Shown: positions 43,954-51,313 of the stretch, in pieces
How the letters are laid out: each line of letters begins with the position of its first letter
How positions within the stretch are numbered: position 1 is the first letter of the stretch
From: Nocardioides alpinus
GTDB taxonomy: Bacteria > Actinomycetota > Actinomycetes > Propionibacteriales > Nocardioidaceae
Direction of reading: 5' to 3'
Length of the DNA stretch: 64,000 bases
Assembly: GCF_900112035.1 (NCBI RefSeq)
Contig: NZ_FOKC01000012.1
Coordinates: 62,001-126,000 of the forward strand
Translations under genes and position numbers: made by a program
Notes under the pieces: model-generated
The model's input: only the letters and a program-made list of their open reading frames with translations
What the model was told of the DNA's origin: nothing
Database searches by the model: none

Positions 43954-43998
43954 ATCGTGGAGCTCGTGAGCCGGATGTCGGCTCGCGAGCTCCACGAT
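43954..43998 (-). terminator. 20-bp stem-loop terminator after the parE-GNAT operon
   Basis: Arms 43954-43973 and 43979-43998 are complementary over 20 positions with one G/T-type mismatch and a 5-nt loop. It starts 29 bp past the GNAT stop in its direction of transcription and ends the parE-GNAT unit before the GMC gene promoter. It is the longest near-perfect hairpin with a short loop in the window. Confidence 0.85.
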
Positions 43999-44026
43999 GT
44001 TCGGAGGCCACCACTCCAGCGGCGCG

Positions 44027-44542
44027 TCAGAGGGGCAGGGCTCGCCCCATGATGACCTGGTCGTCGGAGAATCCCGGACCGATGACGGCCCATCCGGTCG
44101 AGCGGTAGAGACGACGGGCGGGGTCATCCGGGTCGGCCGAGGTCATCAGGACCCAGCGGGACTGCGGAAGACCGGCCGTGAGCGCAGTGATGAGCTGTCG
44201 TCCGACGCCGGCTCCGCGAGCGGCGCCGGCAGCGCCGATGCTCACCAGCTCGAAGTGACCGCCGAGCCAGTCCGAGGCGACGACCGGATGGAGCACGGTC
44301 GCAGCGCGGTCGGTCCACCACTGACCCGCCCCACCGGTGTAGCCGTAGGCGAATCCGACGAGGGTCTCACCCTCGCGTGCCAGCGCCAGACGAAAGCCGG
44401 GGCGCGCTGAGTGCCGGTCCCAGACCCCGTCCCTCCACGCTCGCACGTCCTCGAAGTCGCTGAAGATGCTGCGGTAGAGAGGCCAGATCTCGTCACTGAC
44501 GGCTCCGTCCGGAGCGCCGTGAACGACCTCCACGTCGGCCAT
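44027..44542 (-). CDS. GNAT family acetyltransferase
   Basis: 171 residues with the acetyl-CoA loop RGAGVGRQLITALT near 115-128 and the C-terminal RRLYRSTGWAVIGPG. Strand motifs such as LALAREGETLVGFAYGYTGG fit the fold. The ATG overlaps the parE stop by one base (TGATG), so translation is coupled to topoisomerase IV subunit B. The acceptor is unknown. Confidence 0.85.
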   Translation of the reverse strand: MADVEVVHGAPDGAVSDEIWPLYRSIFSDFEDVRAWRDGVWDRHSARPGFRLALAREGETLVGFAYGYTGGAGQWWTDRAATVLHPVVASDWLGGHFELVSIGAAGAARGAGVGRQLITALTAGLPQSRWVLMTSADPDDPARRLYRSTGWAVIGPGFSDDQVIMGRALPL

Positions 44543-46614
44543 CACGCGTCGAGGGTCTCCACGTCGACCTCGTAGGCGCCCTGCACGATGAACTCCTTGC
44601 GCGGCGCGACGTCCGAACCCATCAGCAGCTCGAAGACCCGCGTGGCCTCGTCGACGTCGTCGATGGTCAGCTTGCGCAACGTGCGGTGGCGCGGGTCCAT
44701 CGTGGTCTCGGCCAGCTGGTCGGCGTCCATCTCGCCGAGGCCCTTGTAGCGCTGGACCGGATCCTTCCAGCGGACGTTCTTCCTCTTGAGCTCGGCGAGG
44801 CGGCGCTGCAGTTCGTCGTCGGAGTAGGTGTAGATGTACTTGTCCATCCCCTTCTTGGGGTTGGACAGCTCGATGCGGTGCAGCGGCGGCACGGCGGAGA
44901 AGAGCCGCCCGTCGGCCACGAGCTCGGGCATGTACTTGAAGAACAGCGTCGCGAGCAGGCACCGGATGTGGGAGCCGTCGGAGTCGGCGTCGGCCATCAG
45001 GATGATCCGGCCGTAACGCGCCGCCTCGAGGTCGAACGTACGCCCCGAGCCGGCGCCGACGACCTGGATGATCGAGGCGCACTCGGTGTTCTTGAGCATG
45101 TCGCCGACCGACGCCTTCTGGACGTTGAGGATCTTGCCGCGGATCGGCAGCAGCGCCTGGAACTCGCTGCTGCGGGCCGCCTTGGCGGTGCCCATCGCGG
45201 AGTCGCCCTCGACGATGAAGAGCTCGGTGCGCTCGGTGTCGCTGCTGCGGCAGTCGAAGAGCTTGGCCGGCAGCGCCGAGGACTCGAGGGCGTTCTTGCG
45301 GCGCTGGTTCTCCTTGTGCTGGCGGGCGGCGAGGCGGGTCTTGGACGCTCCGGCGACCTTCTCCATGACGAGCTTGGCCTGGGCCTTCTCGACCCGCTTG
45401 GTCGAGGTGAGGAACGCCTTGAGCTCGCCGGCCACCACCTTGCGTACGACACCGCGCGCGGCCGGGGTGCCGAGGATCTCCTTGGTCTGGCCCTCGAACT
45501 GCGGCTCCGCGAGCCGGACGGTGACGACGGCGGTCAGGCCCTCCATCACGTCGTCCTTGATGACGTCGGTGTCGGCGGCCTTGAGCACCTTGGCGTTGCG
45601 CATCGCGTCGTTGAAGGTCTTGGTCAGCGCGCTCTCGAAGCCGCTGACGTGGGTGCCGCCCTTGGGCGTGGCGATCACGTTGACGAAGGACCGCAGCTCC
45701 GTGTCGTAGGCGGTGTCCCAGCGCACCGCGACGTCGACGGTCAGCTCGCGCTCGACCTCCTGCGGGGTCATGTGGCCCTGGTCGTCGAGCAGCGGCACGG
45801 TCTCGGTGAAGGTGTCCATTCCCTGCAGGCGCAGGATGTCGGTGACCGGCTCGCCGTGGGAGAGGTACTCCACGAACTCCGCGATGCCGCCGTCGTGGCG
45901 GAACTTCTCCTCGACCATCTCCGAGGTGCGCTGGTCGCGGATGACGAGCTCGAGCCCCGGCACGATGTACGACGTCTGGCGGGCGCGACCGAGCAGGCCC
46001 TCCATCTCGAAGCGGGCGTCCTTGGTGAACACCTGCGTGTCCGGCCAGAAGCGGATCCGGGTGCCGGTCCTGCCCTTGGCGACACGCTTCCCCTTGCGGG
46101 TCAGCCCCGACGTCGGCGTGAACGGAGCGTCCGGACCGTCGCCGTCGAAGACGCCGGGTGTCCCGCGCTTGAACGACAGGCCCTGCTGGCTCGGCGAGCG
46201 GTCGACGTCGATGTCCATCCGCGACGAGAGCGCGTTGACCACCGACAGGCCGACACCGTGCAGTCCACCGGTCGCGACGTAGGAGCCGCCGCCGAACTTG
46301 CCACCGGCGTGCAGCTTGGTGGCCACGACCTCGACGCCCGACAGACCGGTCTTGGGCTCCTTGTCGGTCGGGATGCCTCGCCCGTCGTCGTACACCTCGA
46401 CGGAGCCGTCCTCGTGCAGCGTGACCTCGACGCGATGGGCCACGCCGGCCAGCGCCTCGTCCACGCCGTTGTCGATGATCTCCCAGAGGCAGTGCATCAG
46501 CCCGCGGGTGTCGGTCGAGCCGATGTACATGCCGGGGCGCTTGCGCACGGCGTCGAGGCCTTCGAGGACCAGGAGGTGCGCTGCGTTGTAGGTGTTGTCT
46601 GCCGGTGCTGCCAC
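44542..46614 (-). CDS. parE: DNA topoisomerase IV subunit B
   Basis: 690-residue GHKL ATPase subunit. N-terminal ATP site: EIIDNGVDEALAG, VYDDGRGIPTD, GGLHGVGLSVVNALS. Transducer and TOPRIM parts: ELFIVEGDSAMGTAKAARSSEFQALLPIRGKILNV and LMADADSDGSHIRCLLATLFF with the DxD metal site. The C-terminus ends PRKEFIVQGAYEVDVETLDA, as in actinobacterial ParE; no GyrB-specific insertion is seen. The GTG start (46612-46614) is 8 nt from the -10 hexamer TAGGTT (46623-46628), giving a leaderless mRNA. Partner of parC at 31.6 kb. Confidence 0.95.
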   Translation of the reverse strand: MAAPADNTYNAAHLLVLEGLDAVRKRPGMYIGSTDTRGLMHCLWEIIDNGVDEALAGVAHRVEVTLHEDGSVEVYDDGRGIPTDKEPKTGLSGVEVVATKLHAGGKFGGGSYVATGGLHGVGLSVVNALSSRMDIDVDRSPSQQGLSFKRGTPGVFDGDGPDAPFTPTSGLTRKGKRVAKGRTGTRIRFWPDTQVFTKDARFEMEGLLGRARQTSYIVPGLELVIRDQRTSEMVEEKFRHDGGIAEFVEYLSHGEPVTDILRLQGMDTFTETVPLLDDQGHMTPQEVERELTVDVAVRWDTAYDTELRSFVNVIATPKGGTHVSGFESALTKTFNDAMRNAKVLKAADTDVIKDDVMEGLTAVVTVRLAEPQFEGQTKEILGTPAARGVVRKVVAGELKAFLTSTKRVEKAQAKLVMEKVAGASKTRLAARQHKENQRRKNALESSALPAKLFDCRSSDTERTELFIVEGDSAMGTAKAARSSEFQALLPIRGKILNVQKASVGDMLKNTECASIIQVVGAGSGRTFDLEAARYGRIILMADADSDGSHIRCLLATLFFKYMPELVADGRLFSAVPPLHRIELSNPKKGMDKYIYTYSDDELQRRLAELKRKNVRWKDPVQRYKGLGEMDADQLAETTMDPRHRTLRKLTIDDVDEATRVFELLMGSDVAPRKEFIVQGAYEVDVETLDA

Positions 46615-46896
46615 GAGAGCCAAACCTACCCGCGACACGCCGTACGACGGCGCAGGCACGCCTGCCGTGTGGACCGGTCGGACGGGTCTAGCGTGATCAC
46701 ATTCGCATCACGCAATCCGCGAAGCGGGGACGCAACGAACACATCACGCGTCCCATGGGTTGGGAGTAACGCAGTTCCGCGAAACATTTCAGTGATTGAC
46801 TGGACCCCAGGTCCACACCGAGCGGCACCGGCGGGAATCTTTGCCCCACTGGCTACGTTGGGGACAGAACACCGAATGAACAGAAATGAGGCTGAC
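46615..46896. other. 282-bp divergent intergenic region, parE / DUF7455
   Basis: Clearly less GC-rich than its surroundings. It contains the parE -10 (46623-46628), an inverted repeat GGGACGC/GCGTCCC (46727-46733 and 46748-46754), the palindrome TGGACC-CCA-GGTCCA (46801-46815) and a -10-like TACGTT near 46855 that could serve the rightward small gene. I see no ORF or RNA gene in it. Confidence 0.5.
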
Positions 46897-47130
46897 GTGA
46901 CCACTGCCACCGCACCCACCCAGGCCGTACTCACGGCCATGGACCGCTGCGACCGCTGCGGCGCACAGGCCTACCTCCGTGTGGAGCTCCAGACGGGTGG
47001 CGAGCTGCTCTTCTGCGCCCACCACGCTCGTGAGCACGGCGACAAGCTGCGCGAGGTCGCCGCTGCCGTCCACGACGAGACCCACAAGCTGGAGACGCCG
47101 GGCGCCCCGGCTGCCGACAGCGAGGCCTGA
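46897..47130 (+). CDS. DUF7455 small cysteine/histidine protein
   Basis: 77 residues with a treble-clef-like metal site, MDRCDRCGAQAYLRVEL...LLFCAHHAREH, giving three Cys and up to three His. In Streptomyces an almost identical small protein lies beside parE and carries the same CDRCGAQAY core. Function unknown; a zinc-binding accessory protein is plausible. GTG at 46897 is chosen because AGG lies 5 nt upstream and relatives start near here; ATGs at 46876 and in-frame upstream remain possible. Confidence 0.8.
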   Translation: MTTATAPTQAVLTAMDRCDRCGAQAYLRVELQTGGELLFCAHHAREHGDKLREVAAAVHDETHKLETPGAPAADSEA

Positions 47131-47218
47131 GCACCACCCACCCACTTCCAGTGCGGCCCCGGACGACGTGTCCGGGGCCGTGCTGCGTCTCGGAACCGTC
47201 CTCTGGGAGGCTGACCGC

Positions 47219-47695
47219 GTGAGCGCCCTCGAGTTCGTCGTCGCCGTCGTGATCGCCGTCGGCATCGCGGGGATCATCGTCCCCGTCCTGCCCGGCACCA
47301 TCCTCGTCCTCGGGGCCATCCTCGTGTGGGCCCTGGAGATCGGCACCTCGACCGCGTGGCTGGTCTTCGCCCTGGGTGCGACGCTTCTGGTCGCCGGATC
47401 GGTCGTGAAGTACCTCGTCCCCGGCCGCCGGCTCAAGGCCTCCGGCGTCCCCAACCGCACCCTGCTCCTCGGAGCCCTCCTGGCGTTCGTCGGGTTCTTC
47501 GTCGTCCCGGTCATCGGGATGTTCATCGGCTTCGTCCTGGGCGTCTATGTCGCCGAGCGTGCGCGGGTCGGTGGCGCCGAGGCCTGGCCGTCCACCGTCC
47601 ACGCGCTGAAGGCCGTCGGCGTCTCGATCCTCATCGAGCTCGTCGCCGCCTTCCTCGCGGCCGCGACCTGGGCCGTCGGCGTGGCGATCACCTGA
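47219..47695 (+). CDS. DUF456 membrane protein
   Basis: 158 residues, four to five hydrophobic helices. The DUF456 features are IAGIIVPVLPGTILVLGAIL at the N-terminus, VVKYLVPGRRLKASGVPNRTLLLGA in the middle and GFFVVPVIGMFIGFVLGVYVAE. Function unknown, possibly a small transporter. GGGAGG lies 9 nt before the GTG start. The stop overlaps the start of the EamA gene (TGATG). Confidence 0.88.
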   Translation: MSALEFVVAVVIAVGIAGIIVPVLPGTILVLGAILVWALEIGTSTAWLVFALGATLLVAGSVVKYLVPGRRLKASGVPNRTLLLGALLAFVGFFVVPVIGMFIGFVLGVYVAERARVGGAEAWPSTVHALKAVGVSILIELVAAFLAAATWAVGVAIT

Positions 47696-48522
47696 TGGCG
47701 GTCCTGCTCTCCCTGGTGGCCGCCCTCGCATACGGCCTCTCGGACTTCATCGGCGGCCTCGCGTCGCGGCGTACGTCGGCCTGGCCGGTCGCGTTCGTCG
47801 GCACGCTCGCGGCGTTCGCGGGGGCCGTGGTCCTCGCGCTGGTGACCGACGGGTCGCCGACCCGAGGCGACCTCGCCTGGGGCGCACTCGCAGGGATCGG
47901 CAGCGGTGCCGGCGGCGCCTTCCTCTACCGCGGACTGGCGGCGGGTCGGATGGGTGTCGTCGCACCGATCTCGGCCGTCGGTGCCGCTCTGCTCCCGGTG
48001 GTCGTGGGGGTGGCGACGGGCGAGCGCCCGGCACTGCTGGTGTGGCTCGGGATCGCCGCGGCGGTGCCCGGCATCTGGCTGGTCAGCAGGGAGCCCGGCG
48101 GGTCCGGCGACCTGGCCGCCGGGATCCTCGACGGTGTGCTCGCCGGCCTCGGGTTCGGCCTGCTCTTCGCTGCCATGGGACAGGTGCCGGAGGAGGCCGG
48201 GTTCGCGCCCCTGGCCATCGCGCAGGGTGTGGCCGTGGTCGCGGTGGCCCTCACTGCGGCGGCGCTGGGCGGGCGGTGGATCCCCCATGACCGGTCCCAG
48301 GCCTGGGGTGCTGCCGCGGGGATCCTGGCGACGGTGGCCGCGGTGGCGTTCCTGCTGGCGACGCAGACCGGGCTGCTGACCGTCGCGTCGGTCGTGACGT
48401 CGCTCTACCCGGCGATCACGATCGGGCTCGCGGCGTTCGTGCTGCGTGAGCGCATCCACGGGTCCCAGGGCCTGGGACTGCTGCTGTGCGGCGTCGCCGT
48501 CGGGCTCGTCGCGTCGGCCTGA
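47695..48522 (+). CDS. EamA-family (DMT) transporter
   Basis: 275 residues with ten predicted transmembrane helices in two five-helix EamA repeats: the first begins LSLVAALAYGLSDFIGGLASRR, the second around AGILDGVLAGLGFGLLF, with the typical TSLYPAITIGLAAFVLRERIHGSQGLGLLL closing each repeat. Probably exports amino acids or small metabolites across the membrane. One-base overlap with the DUF456 gene. Ends 19 bp from the convergent secreted-protein gene. Confidence 0.9.
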   Translation: MAVLLSLVAALAYGLSDFIGGLASRRTSAWPVAFVGTLAAFAGAVVLALVTDGSPTRGDLAWGALAGIGSGAGGAFLYRGLAAGRMGVVAPISAVGAALLPVVVGVATGERPALLVWLGIAAAVPGIWLVSREPGGSGDLAAGILDGVLAGLGFGLLFAAMGQVPEEAGFAPLAIAQGVAVVAVALTAAALGGRWIPHDRSQAWGAAAGILATVAAVAFLLATQTGLLTVASVVTSLYPAITIGLAAFVLRERIHGSQGLGLLLCGVAVGLVASA

Positions 48523-48541
48523 CCACGCGAGGGAGGTTGCC

Positions 48542-49084
48542 TCAGGCGCCCAGTCCGGAGGCGATCGGCAGGCTCCAGCGGTGGCGCTTCGGCACCCAGT
48601 CGACCACCGGTTGCGAGCCGTCGGCCTGGTCCACCATCTTGACCGAGACCCGCACCGTCGTGGCGCCGTCGAAGCAGTCCCGGCTCAGCACGGCGCGGAA
48701 CACGTCGTTGCCCCACTTGGGCCGCGCCGCGTAGTCGCACGAGATCCGGTCCTCGCTCCCCCGCCACGCGTCTGCCGCCATCAGGACGTAGTCGGTGCCG
48801 TCCCCGAGACCGCTGCTGAGGACGTACTCCGGCCCCTTCGCCTCCCGGTCGGTGTCGAAGAAGACCGACACCCCGGCCGCGCTGGAGCGCACCAGCTCGT
48901 TGAACCGCACCTTGACCAGGACGTTCTCCGCGCCGTGGTTGGCCTGGAGCCCGAAGATGTCGGTCAGCGAGCCAGTGGCGTCAGCGGGGTCGTCGATGCT
49001 GTAGAACTCCGCGTGCGCGGGGGACGCGGCGAGTCCGGCGAGCGCAACTGCGACGCCGGCGGTCAGGGCGATCCGGGTTCTCAT
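48542..49084 (-). CDS. Secreted protein of unknown function
   Basis: 180 residues with a Sec signal peptide (MRTRIALTAGVAVALAGLAASPAHA, cut after AHA at about residue 25). The mature part, beginning EFYSIDDPADATGSLTDI, looks all-beta, with VLVKVRFNELVRSSAAGVSVFFDTD and ISCDYAARPKWGNDVFRAVLSRDCF (two Cys). I recall similar exported proteins in Nocardioides but no function. A hexamer GACACT lies 6 nt before the ATG, perhaps a weak leaderless promoter. Confidence 0.75.
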   Translation of the reverse strand: MRTRIALTAGVAVALAGLAASPAHAEFYSIDDPADATGSLTDIFGLQANHGAENVLVKVRFNELVRSSAAGVSVFFDTDREAKGPEYVLSSGLGDGTDYVLMAADAWRGSEDRISCDYAARPKWGNDVFRAVLSRDCFDGATTVRVSVKMVDQADGSQPVVDWVPKRHRWSLPIASGLGA

Positions 49085-49165
49085 GCCTCGAGTGTCGCAG
49101 CACCCACCCCCCGCGCGTCCACCCACTTCGGGGGGTCTGCCCCGCGCGGGTGGCACGATGACCGC

Positions 49166-50296
49166 ATGTCGGGGTCGCGGTCGCAGCACGTACGCCGTGC
49201 GCGTGCGGCGGCGGCCGTCCTCGCGCTGCTGGCTGCGGGGTGCAGCACCGGCGAGGACCTGCCCGCGTCCCCCGTGACCTCGTCCACGAGGCCTCCCGAC
49301 ACTGCGACCCCCACGTCGGCCCCGCCCGCTCCTCGGCCCTCATCGGTCACGATCGCGCTGGCCGGGGACATCCACTTCGAGGGCGCGCTCGCCGACCGGC
49401 TGCGCGACCCGGCCACGGCCCTGGCTCCCGCTGCCGTCGCCCTCGAGGCCGCGGACGTCGCGATCGTCAACCTCGAGACCTCCGTGGGGTCCGGAGGCAG
49501 GCCCGAGCCCGGCAAGCGCTTCACCTTCTCCGCCGGGCCCGCCGCGTTCGCCGCCCTGGCGGCGGCCGGGATCGACGTCGCGAGCATGGCCAACAACCAC
49601 GCGCTCGACCACGGGCGCGCCCGTCTGCCCAGCACGCTGCGGGCTGCGCGGTCGGCTGCCGAGGCGGACCCGCCGCTCGCGGTCATCGGCCTCGGCCGGG
49701 ACCTCGACGAGGCCTTCCGCCCTGCCGTCACCGATGTCGACGGCACCCTGGTCGCGACCGTGGCGGCCACCGTCGCCGACCGGGACCCGACGGCCGACCG
49801 CACCGGCCAGTGGGCGGCCACCGCGGACCTCGGCGGCACCGCGGACGCGCTCGACCCCGCCCACCTGCTGGCGGCGGTGCAGGACGCGGACCGAGCCGCC
49901 GACGTGGTCGTCGCCTACCTCCACTGGGGAGTACAGGGCGAACGCTGTCCGAGCACCGACCAACGCTCCCTCGCCGGCCGGCTGGTCGCCGCCGGCGCGG
50001 ACGTCGTGGTCGGCACCCACGCCCACGAGCTCCAGGGGGACGGGCGGCTGGGACGCGGCTACGTGGCGTACGGCCTCGGCAACTTCGCCTGGTACTCCCC
50101 GGGCCCCACCGGCGTCCTGACCCTCACCGTCGAGCCGCCGCGCGTGCCGACCGGTCGGGCGCGCGTGGTGCGCTCCGCCTGGTGGCCGGCGGCGATCGGA
50201 GCCGACGGGCTGGCCACGCGGGTCCGCGGCGAGGCGGCCGCGCGCTTCGCCGCCGACCGCGAGGCGCTCCGCGCCTGCGCGGGTCTCACCCGCTGA
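49166..50296 (+). CDS. CapA-family metallophosphatase-like lipoprotein
   Basis: 376 residues. Lipobox LLAAGC with Cys26, then a Pro/Thr/Ser-rich spacer (27-62) as expected for passing the cell wall. A calcineurin-like PGA_cap domain follows: ALAGDIHFEG, VNLETSVG, SMANNHALDHG, YLHWGVQG, VVGTHAHELQG and YGLGNFAWY. CapA proteins take part in poly-gamma-glutamate capsule anchoring, but no capB/capC genes are present, so here a general envelope hydrolase is as likely. Its stop region overlaps the convergent peptidase stop by 11 bp. Confidence 0.88.
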   Translation: MSGSRSQHVRRARAAAAVLALLAAGCSTGEDLPASPVTSSTRPPDTATPTSAPPAPRPSSVTIALAGDIHFEGALADRLRDPATALAPAAVALEAADVAIVNLETSVGSGGRPEPGKRFTFSAGPAAFAALAAAGIDVASMANNHALDHGRARLPSTLRAARSAAEADPPLAVIGLGRDLDEAFRPAVTDVDGTLVATVAATVADRDPTADRTGQWAATADLGGTADALDPAHLLAAVQDADRAADVVVAYLHWGVQGERCPSTDQRSLAGRLVAAGADVVVGTHAHELQGDGRLGRGYVAYGLGNFAWYSPGPTGVLTLTVEPPRVPTGRARVVRSAWWPAAIGADGLATRVRGEAAARFAADREALRACAGLTR

Positions 50297-51296
50297 CGGC
50301 TCCGCGCGGCGCCAGCCACGTCAGGACGATCCGCCCGACGCGCTCGAGCTGGGCCGGCGACACGACCGACACCACGTCGCCGGCGGAGTGGTAGCCGACG
50401 TACGACGTCGAGCCCAGCCGCGCCGCGGGCAACCCGTCACGGACGAACGACCAGTGGTCGCTGCTGCGCTGCTCGGGATCGGCGACGGTCGGGATCCCGG
50501 CGCGGCCGGCGGCGGCCAGCAGTGCCCGTTGCACGGGGTCCGTCGTGCCCGCGGAGCCGACCGGCACCGTCGTGCCCACCCCGACGCGATCGAGCGAGAC
50601 CATCGCGCGGAGCGCGTCACGCTCCCGCGGCGCCATCAGGGCGACGTACTCCCGGGAGCCGTAGTGGTGGCGGTCGTCGCCCGCGCCCCGCGGTTCCTCG
50701 GCGCCGAAGGCGACGAACACGACCGGCAGCCGGGTGGTGCCTGCCGCGGCGGCCTCGGCGACCGCGAGCATCACCCCGACCCCGGAGGCGTTGTCCTCCG
50801 CGCCGGGCGCCTGCGGCACCGTGTCGAGGTGGGCGCCGACCACGAGGTGTGGCTCACCCTGGTCGAACCCGGCCGGTGTGGCCACGACGTTGACCGACTG
50901 CCCGGCCGGGACCGCCACGGTCCACGACTCCCCCGCAGGTACGTCGAAGCGCTGCCGCGCGATGTCGTAGCCCATGCCTTCGAGCCGGCCGGCTACCCAG
51001 TCCGCTGCGCGGGCGTACGCCGCTCCGGTGGCTTCGCGCGGACCGATCTCGCCGGCGAGGTGGCGCACCGCCCGCAGGGCGGTCGCCCGCCTGAGGTCGT
51101 CGGCCTCGACCGGCCCGGGAGCGGTGTCGGGCTCGACCGGTGCGGGTGGCTCGGTCGTGGTCTCCTCGGCGGAGGAGGACGGACTGCTGGACGGGGCCGG
51201 CCCAGGATCGGGTCGCGGCCCGCCCTCGGAGCTCGAGCACCCCCCAACGGCGAACAGCGCCGCCGTGAGGGCGACGCTGCTCGCAAGACGGTGCAT
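50286..51296 (-). CDS. M28-family zinc peptidase lipoprotein
   Basis: 336 residues with lipobox AVGGC (Cys20) and a long Ser/Pro/Glu-rich linker (21-65). M28 aminopeptidase domain with two-zinc ligands: AHLDTVPQAPGAEDNASG (His, Asp), the catalytic Glu-Glu in FGAEEPRG, the Asp in VSLDRVG, and a final His in YVGYHSAGD. An exported surface-anchored peptidase releasing N-terminal residues. The stop codon lies inside the convergent CapA gene end, so the two mRNAs have complementary 3' ends. Confidence 0.92.
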   Translation of the reverse strand: MHRLASSVALTAALFAVGGCSSSEGGPRPDPGPAPSSSPSSSAEETTTEPPAPVEPDTAPGPVEADDLRRATALRAVRHLAGEIGPREATGAAYARAADWVAGRLEGMGYDIARQRFDVPAGESWTVAVPAGQSVNVVATPAGFDQGEPHLVVGAHLDTVPQAPGAEDNASGVGVMLAVAEAAAAGTTRLPVVFVAFGAEEPRGAGDDRHHYGSREYVALMAPRERDALRAMVSLDRVGVGTTVPVGSAGTTDPVQRALLAAAGRAGIPTVADPEQRSSDHWSFVRDGLPAARLGSTSYVGYHSAGDVVSVVSPAQLERVGRIVLTWLAPRGAVSG

Positions 51297-51313
51297 GTCC
51301 GTCGAGGTCCGGA

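Noticed and set aside
43897..45082. Possible frameshifted or fused parE-GNAT product
   Set aside because: An open frame runs from inside parE into the GNAT gene, but GNAT similarity begins exactly at the ATG that overlaps the parE stop; the upstream residues are out-of-frame parE sequence.
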